From Apostichopus japonicus (lineage: Eukaryota; Echinodermata; Holothuroidea; Aspidochirotida; Stichopodidae): 64,000 bases of DNA. A program made the position numbers and the translations under genes. The notes beneath the pieces are model-generated. The model searched no databases and had not been told where the DNA came from. It was given only the letters and a program-made list of their open reading frames with translations. Positions 22,264 through 35,613 of this stretch are shown in pieces. The first letter of the stretch is position 1; every line of letters starts with the position of its first letter. The DNA is taken from positions 12,499,001 to 12,563,000 of the forward strand of contig NC_092570.1 in assembly GCF_037975245.1 (NCBI RefSeq), written 5' to 3'.

Positions 22264-23490
22264 TGTCACTGTGTTCTCTGTTTGTACCGGGTGCATATTT
22301 AAACTAGGGAATTCTCTGTATATAATCTGAAGAGGTGGAAGAGAGTAAAATACAATGAAAAAGTCAAAAGATATATCGAAAAGGCTGGGAAGACGAAAGT
22401 ACAGTTTGGAAAGAATAGTCTTACTAAATAGAACACAGGGAGTTACAAGGGAGACTAATTACAACTAATTCAAACTCGTAGAATTTGACGTTGAAAATCG
22501 TTGTTAGTCATGTAGAGTGCGACCGATCAAGATTTTGTCGATTGCGTCGGCTTAAGTCTGGAAGACAGCCTTCGTCGTGTGCACTGCTCAGTTTTTCAGT
22601 GCGACATGGTCAGTTGTAATCCATTGAGTCTGTACAACGATTCAAAACTAGGTCATAATGTGGAGCTGAGTAGGGTCGTTATCAGTCGGACGGGCTCAAA
22701 TGAACTACGTTTTGAGAAAGGTTTCCCATAGCTGGTATTACATAGTTCTTACATATTTAGAGTGATGTGGTAAAGTCTGTAAAGTTTTAGGCCGATAATC
22801 TCTCACTCAAGAAAGAGGAACATACAAATAAATAGACGTACTCGTCTCTTAGTTTTCTTTCAATTGGTAAGATTAAAATCATTTCACTGAAACCTAGGTT
22901 TCGATGAACGTCTTCCATTTGGGATTCTACTGCTACTATATGGAACCTTCAAGATTTAACCAATGAAAACGGGGACTACCTTATTTATTCTAACGTATTC
23001 TGATAGATACACAATTGAATACACAGAAATGTGGCCACTTCTAAGGGATGGAAAGCGAAAAGAAGTCTTGAAAATATGTTTATAAAATATAAACTTGGTT
23101 CCACGAAAATGGTTCTTTCTGTTCGATCTGTACTGCTCGGGACGGAATAACACTTCCCAGTGTCTATCAATATATGTATACTGCACCGTTGACGACTATA
23201 GATGCCAAAAAAATGAAATGCGGCATTTGACTGTACAATACATAGACTCTGTTTAATCTGATCAGCGGCGCGTATGAGTCTCCCTACATAAAAATAGAAA
23301 AATGCCGCGGCTGTTATATTTTCCTCCCCTTTCTAGAAGCAAGTACATTACAAGTATAAGTATACAACTGTATCAACTGGGAGGATATATGTCCATTGAA
23401 AGTAGTCAGATAATATGCAGATATGGGCGCCAGATTGGGTTTTGAACAGTTTCCCAAGCACCTACGTGATCAATTCATACACATCACTAA
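22264..23490. other. Unit A right flank, no gene seen
   Basis: Non-coding DNA shared in two blocks with unit B (to about 22,660, and from about 23,276 to 23,490). The middle, about 22,660-23,276, differs from the B sequence at 39,350-39,620. Confidence 0.5.
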
Positions 23491-23499
23491 AATTCAGAC

Positions 23500-23640
23500 C
23501 CGTCAACTCTCCCGGTTTTACCGGGAGACTCCCGGTTTTTACCCGAATCTCCCGGCCTCCCGATTTCATATTCTATTCTCCCGGTTTTTTTAATATTTCA
23601 TCACTTGCGACATTTCTGAAAACAGCCAACAATTAGTTCT
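23500..23640. repeat. CCCGG-rich hairpin repeat
   Basis: CTCCCGGTTTTACCGGGAG forms a hairpin, followed by three more CTCCCGG blocks. Looks like a transposon end lying exactly where the duplicated unit stops. No partner end identified. Confidence 0.4.
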
Positions 23641-23928
23641 ATGCTTAGTAATTCCCCACAGTAACGCTGAACAGTAAAGGCTATTCAGTGTAGATCGCAA
23701 GAACAAGACAGACAGTCGGTTAAGTCTCAATCTAGCATACTAGCCATGAAGTCACATTACCCAGAGTCCAATTAATGTTCAACCTTGTTTCAAATGGAAG
23801 CCTACTAAAGAAACCCTGTAGAAAGCGAAGCGAGCTGCTGTAAACTACAATAAGAAACACTGATTGTGGGATGATTCTCTCACCCGCTGGGCCTAATTTT
23901 TGGGCCCGCTAATGCCCGCTACGAAAAA

Positions 23929-24141
23929 GTGCCCCGGGGCAGCGGATGGGATCCAGGGAATGTCTGGTACATCCCCACCCCCAAAGCATCCGTAATTGAC
24001 CTCCCACCTGTCGAGATTCCCAACAATATTGAGATACTTGTGACTGAAAAATTCGGTCATGGCAAGCAGTGTCGAGCCCCATGTAGAAAGTGTGAAGACG
24101 TTTATTCTCGACTGGCTTCAAAGATCCCAGTGACAGGATAA
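23929..24141 (+). other. Unrecognised 70-codon open frame
   Basis: Open for 70 codons and ending in TAA-type stop context; reads PPVEIPNNIEILVTEKFGHG, then a CRAPCRKCEDVYSRL cysteine cluster (C-x3-C-x2-C). Composition looks more protein-like than other frames nearby. No family recognised; it could be the tail of a transposon protein. It is part of the spacer between units A and B. Confidence 0.3.
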
Positions 24142-24499
24142 TGGTTAAATGTGGCCTTTACACTACACCTTAGTAATTTTCTGCTTTTGGTTTCTGCTAT
24201 TGTGCGCTCTTATTGTACGCTACTATTGTCCGCGCTTATTGTCCGCTAGCTTCTACTGAGTTCACTACAAGTTGATGTTTGATTGGCGTAACCATTCAGG
24301 TACTTATACAAAATGCTAATTGCTAAAGTAGGAATCTGCTGAATTAGAGTTTATTTCTTGTTAAGAGCTTAACAATTTTTTTCCATTCCAAATAGCTTTG
24401 AGTTGGACCCACAGAAATTCATTAATAGTTCTAAATTAGGATTAGATCTCTTACTGACATATCGCTGACCTAATAAGGTGATCAAGAGTAAAAAAAGAA

Positions 24500-24546
24500 A
24501 AGTGGCACGTGCCCCCCCCCCCCCCCTCAGTTCCACCGCCCTTGCT
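24500..24546. mobile_element. hAT-type end fragment with poly-C
   Basis: GGCACGTGCC, a long C run and the end CCACCGCCCTTG resemble the right end of the element at 59,287-60,334. No left end or duplication found. Confidence 0.35.
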
Positions 24547-25135
24547 TCAATATGCTGAGAATTGTCGGATATCAATTGAAACGAGTGTCTAGACATAATG
24601 CCAGCATAAAACAGGGATCTAGTCAATTGATTTAAGTGAACCATTATTGTTGTGTGCACATGCCGTGAATGTCAAAAACAACTTAATCTAGACAAAATGC
24701 CAGCATAAAAGATATCAACTGTGATACTGGTACTTTGATTAAGTTCCCCTTAATGACTACACATCATGCTATAACTAAATTTGATAATTTTCTCCAGAAG
24801 ATGTAGCTTCTTTGTGTAACAACATTTTAGTACCATTTTAATAACATCACTTCAGCGTTATTAGTCATAACATACATTGTAGTGATATTTTAATAACGTT
24901 ATTACTTCATCATGGGCTTCATTTGCCTGTTAGGATTTTAAATAGGATATATACTGGTAAAGTGATGAAGTTACAAATACACCCCAAGACACAGGATACT
25001 CTTTATTTAGTAGTTTCTTCAAATGATATATCTTCTTCTTTTTTTATAGCATTTTAATAATATATGTACAACATCAAGCATAATGTTTTGCTTAAAATAT
25101 TTGAATAACATCATCAAAATGTTTTTAGTTGTAAG

Positions 25136-26875
25136 TAGTGTTCAAACGATTATGCATAACAGAAAATACCGATTACCGATTATTTTTTTCATAATCGTAC
25201 CGATTCCGATTAGGCCTATTTGAAAATGAGAAAATATCCCGTATATACGAAATCGGCAATAAAGTTTGACAGAAACAATTATTGTTGTGACTTTCCCCAG
25301 TTTCCTTTTGCTTCGTTGTTATACAAGGCTCTAAGGTATCATTTTGTACGTACCAAATTTCCTCTGGAGTTTCTCGGGAAGAAAAAGAAAGTTTTTTTTA
25401 TTTTTTTATTTCCTAAATACGGAAATATGACATCCTACCTAGTCAACACTGTGTTAAGCGAATGGCCTAATCACCTCGACGTGAATGCCACCTGTTAATA
25501 GTTTGAAATGGGCTAAGAATAGTTACTCAAAATATCCATCTCAAAAAGTATCTCAGGCAAACCATCCATCTTCAATCTTTACCAAAGTGTAAATTTTAAT
25601 TACATATTGCCTTCATTACGACATAATTTTGTACTTATTTTCAGTATTATACCGTTTATGAACAAATAGAAATGTTACGAACTTGAAGTTACACATACCT
25701 ATTCGTTACCTATTTAACTCCATTCAGGTTCAATTAGAAAATGTAAGCTTAGGCCAATCAAACTGAAAAGCAAATTGTACCATCGTAACTTGTTTTAAAT
25801 TACTCTAAAATGTAATACCAGATTGATGTAAAGAAATAATAACAACTAGAAACTACTCCAATATAAAATATAACATTCCCTCTATAAGACATATCACTTA
25901 CAGTACCTTCCAAACAAATGCCGATTTCCAGCAAATTGAAAGTTGTAAAGTAAGCTACGCATTTTTTTTTTGGCAAACCGATGGTTAGGCTACATTTCCC
26001 ATTGACTTAGTGTGGTTGTTAGGCTAACATGTGGTCGAAGATTGCAGTTTCCGTGGATATTTTTATTTTTTATTTGCGACACAACTAGATCGAATAAACA
26101 GATGCATAGGTTAGATTTCCATGCAGTTGACTTATTGTGAAGTAAGGCTACCATGTGGTCGGAGATTTGTGAGGATGTTAGGTTATTTTCGCTGGTACTG
26201 AAATTGCTTCGTGCAGGCCGTAATTTGCCACGGGAAATTCCCGGTGATTGTGCGCGACCCTCTCGCACTGCTTCAAATTTGATGCCGGATGTGAAAACTG
26301 TTTGCGCGATTCGCGCTGCAACTGCAATTCCTAGCTAAAGCAAACGCATGTCACAATAAATTTTACACAGATACCTGATATAACGAGGGCGATTTTCTTA
26401 TATTTCTTTTTCGCACTCGTAATTGTGCTTTACAGTAGGAGGGGTTTTTAGCATTTGCGAGGGCGAATCGTCCACCGCCCCGCTTATTTCCGACCCTGTC
26501 AAGCACATTCGTTAATTCGCGAAATTGGTATTGCTGCTATGCTTACTGTGTCAAGAAATTTGAATTCACTAACCACGAGGGAGGCAAAATCGGCGACCCT
26601 GGCAGCGTAAATTGATGAAAGATTACACTGTGAAAGACGCATAGAGGGTGTCTTATTTTAATATTTCGTAGTAAAAGAACAAACCTAATACATCAGTTGA
26701 TATTTTCAACTTCCATATGTTTTTGAATAATGATATTTTCACCTTCCATATGTTTTTGAATAATCGGTATGACATAACTGGTATTCCACGTAATTTTTAC
26801 CGATTCCGATTATGTTCCGATTATGCAATATTCGTACCGATTCCGATACCGATTAGGTTAATCGTTTGAACACTA
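25136..26875. mobile_element. 1.74-kb hAT-type element, TAGTGTTCAAACGATTA ends
   Basis: Terminal inverted repeats TAGTGTTCAAACGATTA, exact 8-bp duplication GTTGTAAG (25,128-25,135 and 26,876-26,883). ACCGATTCCGATT repeats near both ends. Interior holds two diverged copies of a CATGTGGTCGnAGAT block (about 26,020 and 26,150) and short frames (25,220-25,498 plus; 25,990-26,268 minus) with no recognised transposase. The corresponding place in unit A (about 4,813) is empty. Confidence 0.88.
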
Positions 26876-27144
26876 GTTGTAAGAAGACATCTTGACGATG
26901 TTTTCAAATGTTATCATAATGTTTTGTATAGGATTCTTTAAAATGTTATTTTATTTTAATAACAGTTTTAGTACACCAGATAAAAGTTTGGTGAGAACAT
27001 TTTAATGACATTTTTAAAATGTTTTAAGTCTTAGGCCTAATCAAGACATTTTGATGTTGTTATAATAATGTTATGACATTCTGAACAAAATCAATCTGCT
27101 AATACTCAAATTTCTAATATGACAAACTACTTGTGATCTGTACA

Positions 27145-27524
27145 CAAGGGCGTAGGAACCGGGGGGCTGGGGGGGGGGGGCGCCAGCCCCCCCCCCCAGT
27201 GAAAAATGTGGAGGGGCGGAAGTATCATTCCGCCCCCCGGTTCGCTAGTCAGAAAACCCCTTTTTCATTTCCAAATGAGGAAAAAAAATCTCATTTGGAG
27301 CACCAAATTGCATCTAAGGCCAGGTGAAAATACAAAATTAAGTTTACAAAATGGAGTGCGTGTTGAAGTGTGCTATATTGCACCAAATTGCATCTGAGGC
27401 CACCTGGAAATGCAAAAAATTCCAAAAGGGAGGGGGACTCCCCCTCCCCTTAAACCCCTCCCCCAGGCTGGCCATCAGTCTTTAGCCCCCCCCCCCCACT
27501 CAAAAGTACCTTCCTACGCCACTG
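27145..27524. mobile_element. hAT-type MITE, GGCGTAGGAA family (B)
   Basis: 380 bp, termini CAAGGGCGTAGGAA / CAGTGGCGTAGGAA, exact 8-bp duplication TCTGTACA (27,137-27,144 and 27,525-27,532). Same family as 15,106-15,483 in the reverse orientation. Unit A shows the empty site GATCTGTACATGAAG at about 5,496. Confidence 0.9.
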
Positions 27525-27942
27525 TCTGTACATGAAGAACTAGACTGTTACTAGTACACTGTTTGACCTTTGTCAGTCACACCCACACATTACACAGTAA
27601 AATTGAGCTATTAATTATGACACAAAGAGTTGTCATTTGATTGGTTGCCAGGAAAAATTATTATCAAATAGAATGGTGGTAAGAGAAACCATCACAAGTC
27701 ACACTCTTTCATTGGTTGTTGAGCAGACTGTTACTGCACTGGTTTGGCATTGAATTTGTTGAAAAAGGAACAGTTTCCCCCCTTTTACCGCAGTGTAAAG
27801 TAGGCTATAGTTGCTTCTGGCTGCCTTATATTGGCTCAAACCATCTCAACCTTAAATTTCCATCAGTAGTGGAGGCTGCATGGGCCTCATCCGTTGAACT
27901 GAACTTAATCATAATCTTCCCATCCATGTCCTTTTGTCAGGA

Positions 27943-30900
27943 ATGGCTGACAAGTATTTTATCAGAAAAGCAGAGGAGAAGGATGCTGATGATATTCTGA
28001 GGCTGGTTAAAGAGCTTGATGAGTATGAAAATATACCTAAAGGACCAGAGATAAGAATAGGAGCACAAGGTAAGAGTTACATGAAACTGTCTCAGATCTA
28101 TTTGCATACAACCTATAAAAATTGTGGAACAGTACTTTAAAGCTGTTTCTCATTGATATGTGTCCTCAAAATTGAGATTTGATATTGGCATTAATCTCTA
28201 ATTTAAGGTTTGTTTTGTTATGTAGATTGAATGAGAAAGTGAAAACTAAATGCAAGTAAACAAAGCATTAGAAATAGTTTGAAATAATTTAATTTATGTA
28301 GAAAATATTCATAGTTTCACTGATTTTAAAGCAAGAACTGATTGTGCCAGTAGTGCTGCTTTAGCTGGATATGTCTTGTCAGCCATCTTGCCTTTCTTTT
28401 AGTGGTACGTCAGTGTTGGTAATAGAGGGTGCCACTTTTTAAAGAAGAATCTGTTTCAAAAACCTAGTAAGGTCCCACAGTTGGCTTATTACAGTAACTC
28501 TGTACTATCATTAGTAAGTATGGTGTCATTTTAATACATGCATGCCACTGAATTAAACAATGCTAGACTTTACTGATCTACAGCTGGCTGTGTTTCAGGC
28601 CATTGTCAAATAACCTTTAATGTCATTATTGAGGTGATTGAGCTGGGAGGGAGTGGGAATGGGAGGAGGGTTGTATGGGCTAGTGGTTTGTGGGCTGTGA
28701 GTATGTAGTTTTACTCATAAAGAGTAAGAGAATGAAATACAATAGGGAGTGAAATTTCTGTTCAAATGGTTTCTGCAGGATATTTTTGGGTGGAAAATTA
28801 CTTAAATATTCCGTCTGAGGGACGCCCCTTCATCTCCATCGGGTACTGATAGATATCAACGTATTAAAGATTATGACATTGCAGAAAGTGCTTTTTGCAT
28901 TTGATGACGAAAAACCTTGCAGTAATGATGGCGCGTGTGTGTGCATGTGTGTGTATGTGATAGCTTGTTGGTAGACACAATATCTCAACAAAAACAAGTG
29001 GAATCAATGTCATACTGTACTTGGTAGGTAGATGCCCCATGATATGTTAATGTGCCCTATTGTGTGTGGTTCCATCTCTTGGATATTAATGAGTGGGCAG
29101 GGGGGGGGGGGTGCTAACATGTCAATATCTCTTCAACGGTTTTTCTGATGTAACTACTGTACATGGTAAGTGCGTGTTCTTTGCAACACAACTTTTACCT
29201 CATAAACATTTCTGAGTTTGTGGGGCTTATAGGAAATTGTCAAAAACAGATTGTAAACACGATATCTCAACAACCACAAGTTCAATCAATCTGATACTTG
29301 TTATGAGTAGATGTGCTCTATTGTTCTTGGTTCTCATTTCATTTATATTAATGAGTGGTAGGGGCTTAATGTAAAATTTGGTTCATACAAGTATGTTGAT
29401 TTTGGTATAAGCACATTTGCATGACATCCACAACTTTATGTCATTATTTAATATTAATCAAATTGCAAGAAATGTCCTTTTAACACAAGACAAGAACAAA
29501 AAGGTTGCATGGTTTTCATCCTTGGCATATTACTGTAGGTTTGTCACAATACTGTACATTCATGCAATCAAATGTGTTGATTTTTGTGTGCACATCAGGA
29601 ATATTAATCAGTGAACATAAATTTCTTCATCAGATATCTCTGAGATAGTATGTCTAGTTTAGATTTATACATGTGCTTGGATAATACTGTAGTACCCTCT
29701 TATTCTGTTTTGTTGAAAAACATAGCGCCCTGTTATTTCTTTTGTTACTCTGCATATTGCTTCTGTTACGTAATATGTTTTGTTATGGTTCATGCCGGTT
29801 TCTGGGGTTGGGCATAGGTTCTCTGTTGAGTTATGTGGCACTTGCCTTTTTTGGGGTTTTTTGAGACAACTCTTCTTTTTCTTTATATATTTGTGTGCAT
29901 TTTTGTTTAGTCGACCAGTTCACTTAAAGGTAAACTATATATTATTCTACTGTACTGTAAGTTGTTTAAGTTTAAACAAGTCTGACAGCAGCTCTTCAAG
30001 GTTACCGGATAGGGTGGGAAAGTTGGCGGGGGGGGGGGGGGTTTAGTTACTAAGCTAATATTTATTGCAGGGGTTGTGGGCCACCTCTGTACAGGTAGTA
30101 TAGTTGAGGTATCCCGGGTGGTTGTGTCCCAGTTCCTTCTGTTGGTTGGGCAGGGGGATATAGGTTCTGTGATTTCAGGGCGGGGTTTAGGCGGGTTTTC
30201 TGGGTTTTTTGGAGGCCTGATGTGGTAAAGTTTATTTTGCTAAGTTTTGTTCCCTTTAATATAAACATTTAATTTGTACATGTTTGTTTGGTCGACCAGT
30301 TGACTTTAAGGTAAACTATATATTATTCTACTGTACTGAATTTGTTTAAGTTTAAGCAAGTCCGACAGCAGCCCTTTAAGGCTCCGGATAGGGTGGGAAT
30401 GTTGGGGGGGGGGGGTTCTTTCCTAAGCTAAAGTTTTGTTCCCTTTAATATAACATTTAATTTGAGGTTGAAAGTGCTGCCTCCAAAACTCATGTTGTCT
30501 CTTATATTTGTGTGTATGATTTAGTAAATTGGTAAGGTTGTCCTGACCAGAGTTACCCCTTTAGCCATTCCCACACACTCACATGCCCTCCGGTCAACCT
30601 TACTAGGTGTTACAAACAATGTATGTAGATACATGCTTATGGATTTAAATAAACTTTGACTTCATTCATATTCATGCATGCATCTATTTTTATACTATGT
30701 CACTAAATAGACTTTGCTAACATGATAACTGATTCCTGGTATCTTCCTTTAATATGTTGCTACATTACTCAGTGGATAATCCTGTTCACTTTGGTGTGGA
30801 CAAGTTCATGAATATTAACATGCATGGCATACCACATGATGAAAATGTTTAGGGATCGGAACCACTCAATGTTGTTGCTTTTCTGGTTTATTTTACAGAC

Positions 30901-33900
30901 TTAGCTAATAGTTTAACCAGTTGGTATGAATGTTTGTTGCTGATTCATCAACCTTCCAATGAAGCCACCCCTGTAACAGTGGGGTATACTCTCTATAGTT
31001 TCTGTTTTAGTACTTTGGTTGGAAGAATAACCAACATGGAGGATCTCTACGTCTGCCCAATACACAGAGGTAAATAAAACCACTGCCTCTCTTTATCCCT
31101 GTTTTGAAGCTGTATGACATTTACAGTTAACTATCTAATTAATTGGTTTTGTTGATAATAAGGAACTCATCTGGCTTTGTCAAATCATATCAGGTAAGTA
31201 AATTTCAATGTTTAAAATACATATGCCTTTGATGCTAATTAATGATGAAACTTTGTCATGAAGTTTCCTCAAATTAAAATTAAATTAGAGAATAGTTGAA
31301 ACTAAATTGGTAACTTTTTAAGAATACACAGATGTTAGGCAGTTGATGACAATTTTTGGGAAAGTTCTGGAACATCAGATGCAACAAGGTTCAAATTTAT
31401 TTCACAAAGGTTGGACTGAAGTGAAATCAATTTAAATTATTCTGATCGTTCAATCCACATTAAAGCCTTATTGCATTTCCTTTGATTCGTAATAATGAAC
31501 TAACATTCAACATATCCCACAATGTTTTTATGCATACCTTATAAAGTTTTGTATCTTACATTTTTCAATGATTTGTGAATGAATTTTGAAGGTACTTGTT
31601 ATGTCTGGCACACATGTTTTGTAACAGTAGAAATGGACAGAACCTTACAGTGACTCATTGTCACTGTGGATGAAAAATGCAAACCAACCCTTCTTCTCTT
31701 ACAAAGGAGATACTTGGTTTGATACATATGGTGTTTTCGTTTGTGTGGGACTGGCAGAGAAAGTTAGGGAAAGTTTAATTAAGAAACCTAATGTTTTGCT
31801 GTTTGACTTGGGAATGAACATATATTAGTTTTTCTCTGGAGGAGGGAAAAGAGGGGAAATACTAGACTTTCAAGGAATTTGCAAGGAACCTTTTATGTTT
31901 TCATTTTTGTTGGCTCACCTTGTGTTTTGGTCAAAACCATGATATTGCATATTGAAGAAATACCAGCTATTTGTTAGTCTTCCTGAAATTTGGGTAATGT
32001 ATTACAGATGGGTACAGAAGAAGGCAATAAAGAAATTAACAGTTCTTCTTGTAATAATTGTTACATTCTTTCAAATAACATTGAATTGTTTTCTTTGTTT
32101 AACAGGTCATGGACTTGGTTATAGTCTCATGCAGAGTGTTGCTAAGGTGAGGTCATTTGTAGGAAATAGGTTTGTGGTCACATTGTATGGATTACATCAT
32201 TTTAACCTCATATTGTTACATTTTGAGGAGAGCAAAGATATTTTGGGTAAGAACAGGCTTTGAACAAGAAACCTCAGGATTACAAGACATGTAAGGGCCA
32301 TAGCAAGTCAGGTAGCAGCCCTTAGTTGGCATTGACCTCTATATAACCTTTGCTCTGGTAAGGGGCAATAGCCAACTCGTTTTTAAACGTGATTTCTTGA
32401 ACTTTACGAGCTACCTACACAGATGAACTTTGAAACTCTGGTGAATGCACAGTCAGCAGCTTACAGTGATATTGTCCTGCAAAACAATGATTACAAAGGA
32501 CTTGCAATATCACGACAAGGTCACGGCAATAACATCAAGCACAAAGGATGCACTCAGCTCCGTTAGATGTTAATAAACAGTTATGCAGATGATATAAAAC
32601 CACTGTAGTACCCAGTCCTTAATAGTGGAAGCAAATCTAACTGTCTATGGACAGCAACTGTAGGCAGAAAGAGTATTCAAGTTATTACTGATTTTTGCAA
32701 TGTTCGATGAAAAGTAAGCAATTTGGGAGAACAACACCTCAAAGACTATAACTAGGCCATTTTGGTTGCTCCTATATTCTGGCCGTTAAAATTAATGAAT
32801 AAAATAAATGATATACAGTAAAAATACAATAACTACGAGTCCATGTGCGCAAATACTTTTGTAAGTAGTTTCTTGCTATGCTGTACTGTATACTGCATAG
32901 CCCTAGTCTGTGATCTTTCGAGGCAGAAATATAGTGAATGCATGTCATGCCCAACAAAATTATTTAACATTTGTAATGGCCCAATTTTATGTGAAAGCCC
33001 CATAAACCATTTCAATGTACATTGCCATTAGCCACTACTCCACAAATGATTCTTGTCGAAACATGACAACACAGCCTACTCTCATACGACTTGTATCCAT
33101 ATCATATGGTAGACTATCTTTCTAACATAGTGAAACAATAATTCCAGCTATTGGAGTTTGAAATGAAATTTATGAACAATGAGTACAGAGGATGTCACCA
33201 TGAAGTGCAACTTTCTTAGCCATCTACAACCAGCAAAATGATCAGGATTTAAAAAACAAGAACATTTTTTAGCAAGAAAATGTTTACAACTGTTGTTGAG
33301 CCCCCTTGCAGATTGGATGCATTGCACTCAATATTTCTTTGACATTGGTTTTAATGAGAGTGCAGCAACAATGGCATTATTTGTTTTTCTTATTTTCTAA
33401 AGCTTGTTTACAAACATAGTTACATGTATACAGTGGACGCTAAAGATTTTTAAGACTTTTTTAGTTCTGGCTGAAACTACTCATCGATTAAAACAGGTTG
33501 AATTGCTGACTTGCAAAACATACACACTTGTCATTCTGCGTCATCGGTGATCGTAGACTATACTTTCAACTTTGCATATCTCAGGGGGCTTGCATCGTAT
33601 TGGCAGACAATGCACAGGTGCTTATGAGCAAGACTTCTTGGGAGCTATATTGTTCTGCGAGATTCTCGCGCGGATTACCTTGGTTCGCCAGATCTCGTAC
33701 AAAACGAGTTGGCTCGTTCCCCTAAGGGGTTCCAGTTAGACGCCACTGTATCTCGAATACATTGTAACCAGAGATTACACCCAGTTTCGATTGATACAAC
33801 ATAGAAAGCAGCGTCGTAAAGAAAGAAAATCAAGATAGTCTTTTTAATTTTGTCAAAATGTTTCATTTGTTCAATATATTTATATCAGAAGCTGCGTTTC

Positions 33901-34826
33901 TCTTGAATCCCTTGAAACTGACAACTGACACACGTGATCCATCACACTGAGTTCGAGAAGCCTATCGCTTCTTGATGGAGATCTATGTTTTGATAACGGT
34001 GTTCAGTCTGCATCTAAATGGGTTTTGTGTAGCTGTAGTATATACTTTACATTTGTGGGTCATTTTTAATTCCAAGTTGAAGGCAAAAGGCATCTATGCA
34101 ATGGTTATGGTGTGTGGGTGTGTGACTTGCTAGCTCAGAAAACACGGTAAATAACCAGGCATTACTTGCATGGAAAAGAAACTTAGCATGTAAATTCCCC
34201 TTAGTAAATTCTTGGCTGCTTTCGTTATTGAGAGTGGTCAAAGGTCCGTTGAGGTCAGTTGTCAAGATATAACATGTTTGTAAAGGAGCGTACTGAACAT
34301 CTGTAGTGTTGTCCCCCTTCATGAGCATAATTTTTCAGTTGTGTTACTAGAGGTCGAAGGTCATTTGAGGTCAATAATGTCAAAGTCTGAAATCATTGTA
34401 TACACGTACACCCACGTCGGGGAGTACAATAACTGATTTATTTGGAAGAGCTTTATTTCTCTGTGAGAAGGATGTAAACACTGTAAAATAATTGTAAGAT
34501 TTTTAAATCAGTTAGCACATCACGTCATGGAAAGCTCAGTAAAAGTGTAACATCCTGTTTGTTTTTACTGCCATGGCTATTATTCCTGATGCTGGGCTCT
34601 TCCTGAAAATGAACATATCTCCTTCTTTCTACAGTTATCTCATGAGAAGGGTTGCAGGGGATTACGATGGGCTGTCCTTGGTTGGAACCAATTAGCTAAG
34701 AAATTATACAGCAAGATAAATGCAGAAAATGTATCACTTACTGATAACAGGGAAATGATGCATTTAGAGGGTGAAGATTTCACAAAATTTGCCCAGGAAA
34801 AGTCAATCATCCCTGTAGTGAGTTAG
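27943..34826 (+). CDS. SAT2-like: SSAT-like diamine/thialysine N-acetyltransferase, copy B
   Basis: Coding exons 27,943-28,069, 30,899-31,069, 32,106-32,146 and 34,635-34,826 (531 nt, 176 aa), with the same intron places and phases as copy A. Exon 1 has two extra codons (IG) near its end. The acetyl-CoA loop RGHGLG, the acidic MEDLYV and the exon-4 Tyr are kept. Relative to copy A and human SSATs it has lost conserved aromatic positions: STW to STL and TYM to TNM in exon 2, and NW to NR in exon 4. No stop or frameshift is present. It is probably expressed as protein but may be under relaxed constraint or have a changed substrate. Copies A and B lie about 22 kb apart on the same strand. Confidence 0.92.
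33706..34048. other. ~340 bp present only in unit B intron 3
   Basis: Copy A joins ACAAAAC directly to ATTTGTGGG where copy B has about 340 extra bases. No terminal repeats or duplication, so a deletion in A is as likely as an insertion in B. No gene seen. Confidence 0.5.
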
Positions 34827-35025
34827 CAAAACAGGCAAACACCGAAGGAAAGTAGATCTGAAACGGCTGGTTATCGATTCAATGGAAAATATTATTAAAC
34901 TGATGGACTTACAGCTGGACGGATAGACCAATTGAAATATCACATCGATGTATGGATTCCTGTAAGACTGGATGAAGAAACAAAGGAATCACAACATTGC
35001 AAATCTATGACCAGTCTTACATTGA

Positions 35026-35052
35026 GGGGGGCGGGGAGGGGAGGGGCAGGGG
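35026..35052 (+). promoter_or_regulatory. G-quadruplex motif in presumed SSAT-B 3' UTR
   Basis: Five G-runs of four or more separated by one or two bases on the coding strand, 200 bases past the stop and before the AATAAA at 35,608. Copy A has one uninterrupted G run at the same place (about 12,901). Confidence 0.6.
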
Positions 35053-35607
35053 CAGCTAAATAAAATCTTTTGAAGTGGAAACAGAAGTTCATTTCAGCTC
35101 CCTTCACTCTTCTAACTAGAGGTGCACTCTATGGAATTGCAGGATTGTTTAATTTAGTAAAATAGTAGCAGGCAGTCACATAATAGTTAGTTTTACTGCC
35201 ATCGTGCCTACCACATAATAAACATCACTTCCATAGCTGATCTACCTATTTAAAAGTATTATTACAAGTTATTGCAAACATCTTTGTACAACAGAATCAG
35301 TTTCAGTTTTGTACAGAGCACTGTTACTATGTTGTATTGGCTGGATTTGGTGTTAGGTAGAACATGTTTCTTCAAACCAGTAACGTTTGATTAAACTAGA
35401 CTCACAGTTGGAGAACTATAAAACATATTCCAACTTATGCAATGCTGGGTTTTAATGGTCAAGATGTATTATGTTGTTACTATTTTTGGCAAGTATGCTA
35501 CAGTTATCAAGTCACATGCAATGCATTACAGCCAAATATAGTAACTTTAACATCACCAAACTTGCTAGAACATTTTATCTTGTACATCAATGATGTTCTG
35601 TTTCTGG

Positions 35608-35613
35608 AATAAA
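35608..35613 (+). terminator. Candidate SSAT-B polyadenylation signal
   Basis: AATAAA in the same block as in copy A, 782 bases after the stop codon. Confidence 0.4.

Larger units (their letters stand above)
4540..23490 (+). repeat. Segmental duplication unit A (SSAT-bearing)
   Basis: Collinear with unit B (about 24,590-39,837). Similarity starts at the CCAGCATAAA module, runs through the SSAT gene, the tandem array, the retrotransposon and 3' flanking DNA, and stops at ATCAATTCATACACATCACT in both units. Unit A is longer because of an insertion cluster at about 15,060-20,611, about 420 bp at 5,042-5,455, and a MITE at 21,854-22,255. Orientation is head to tail with about 1.1 kb between units. 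Confidence 0.9.
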
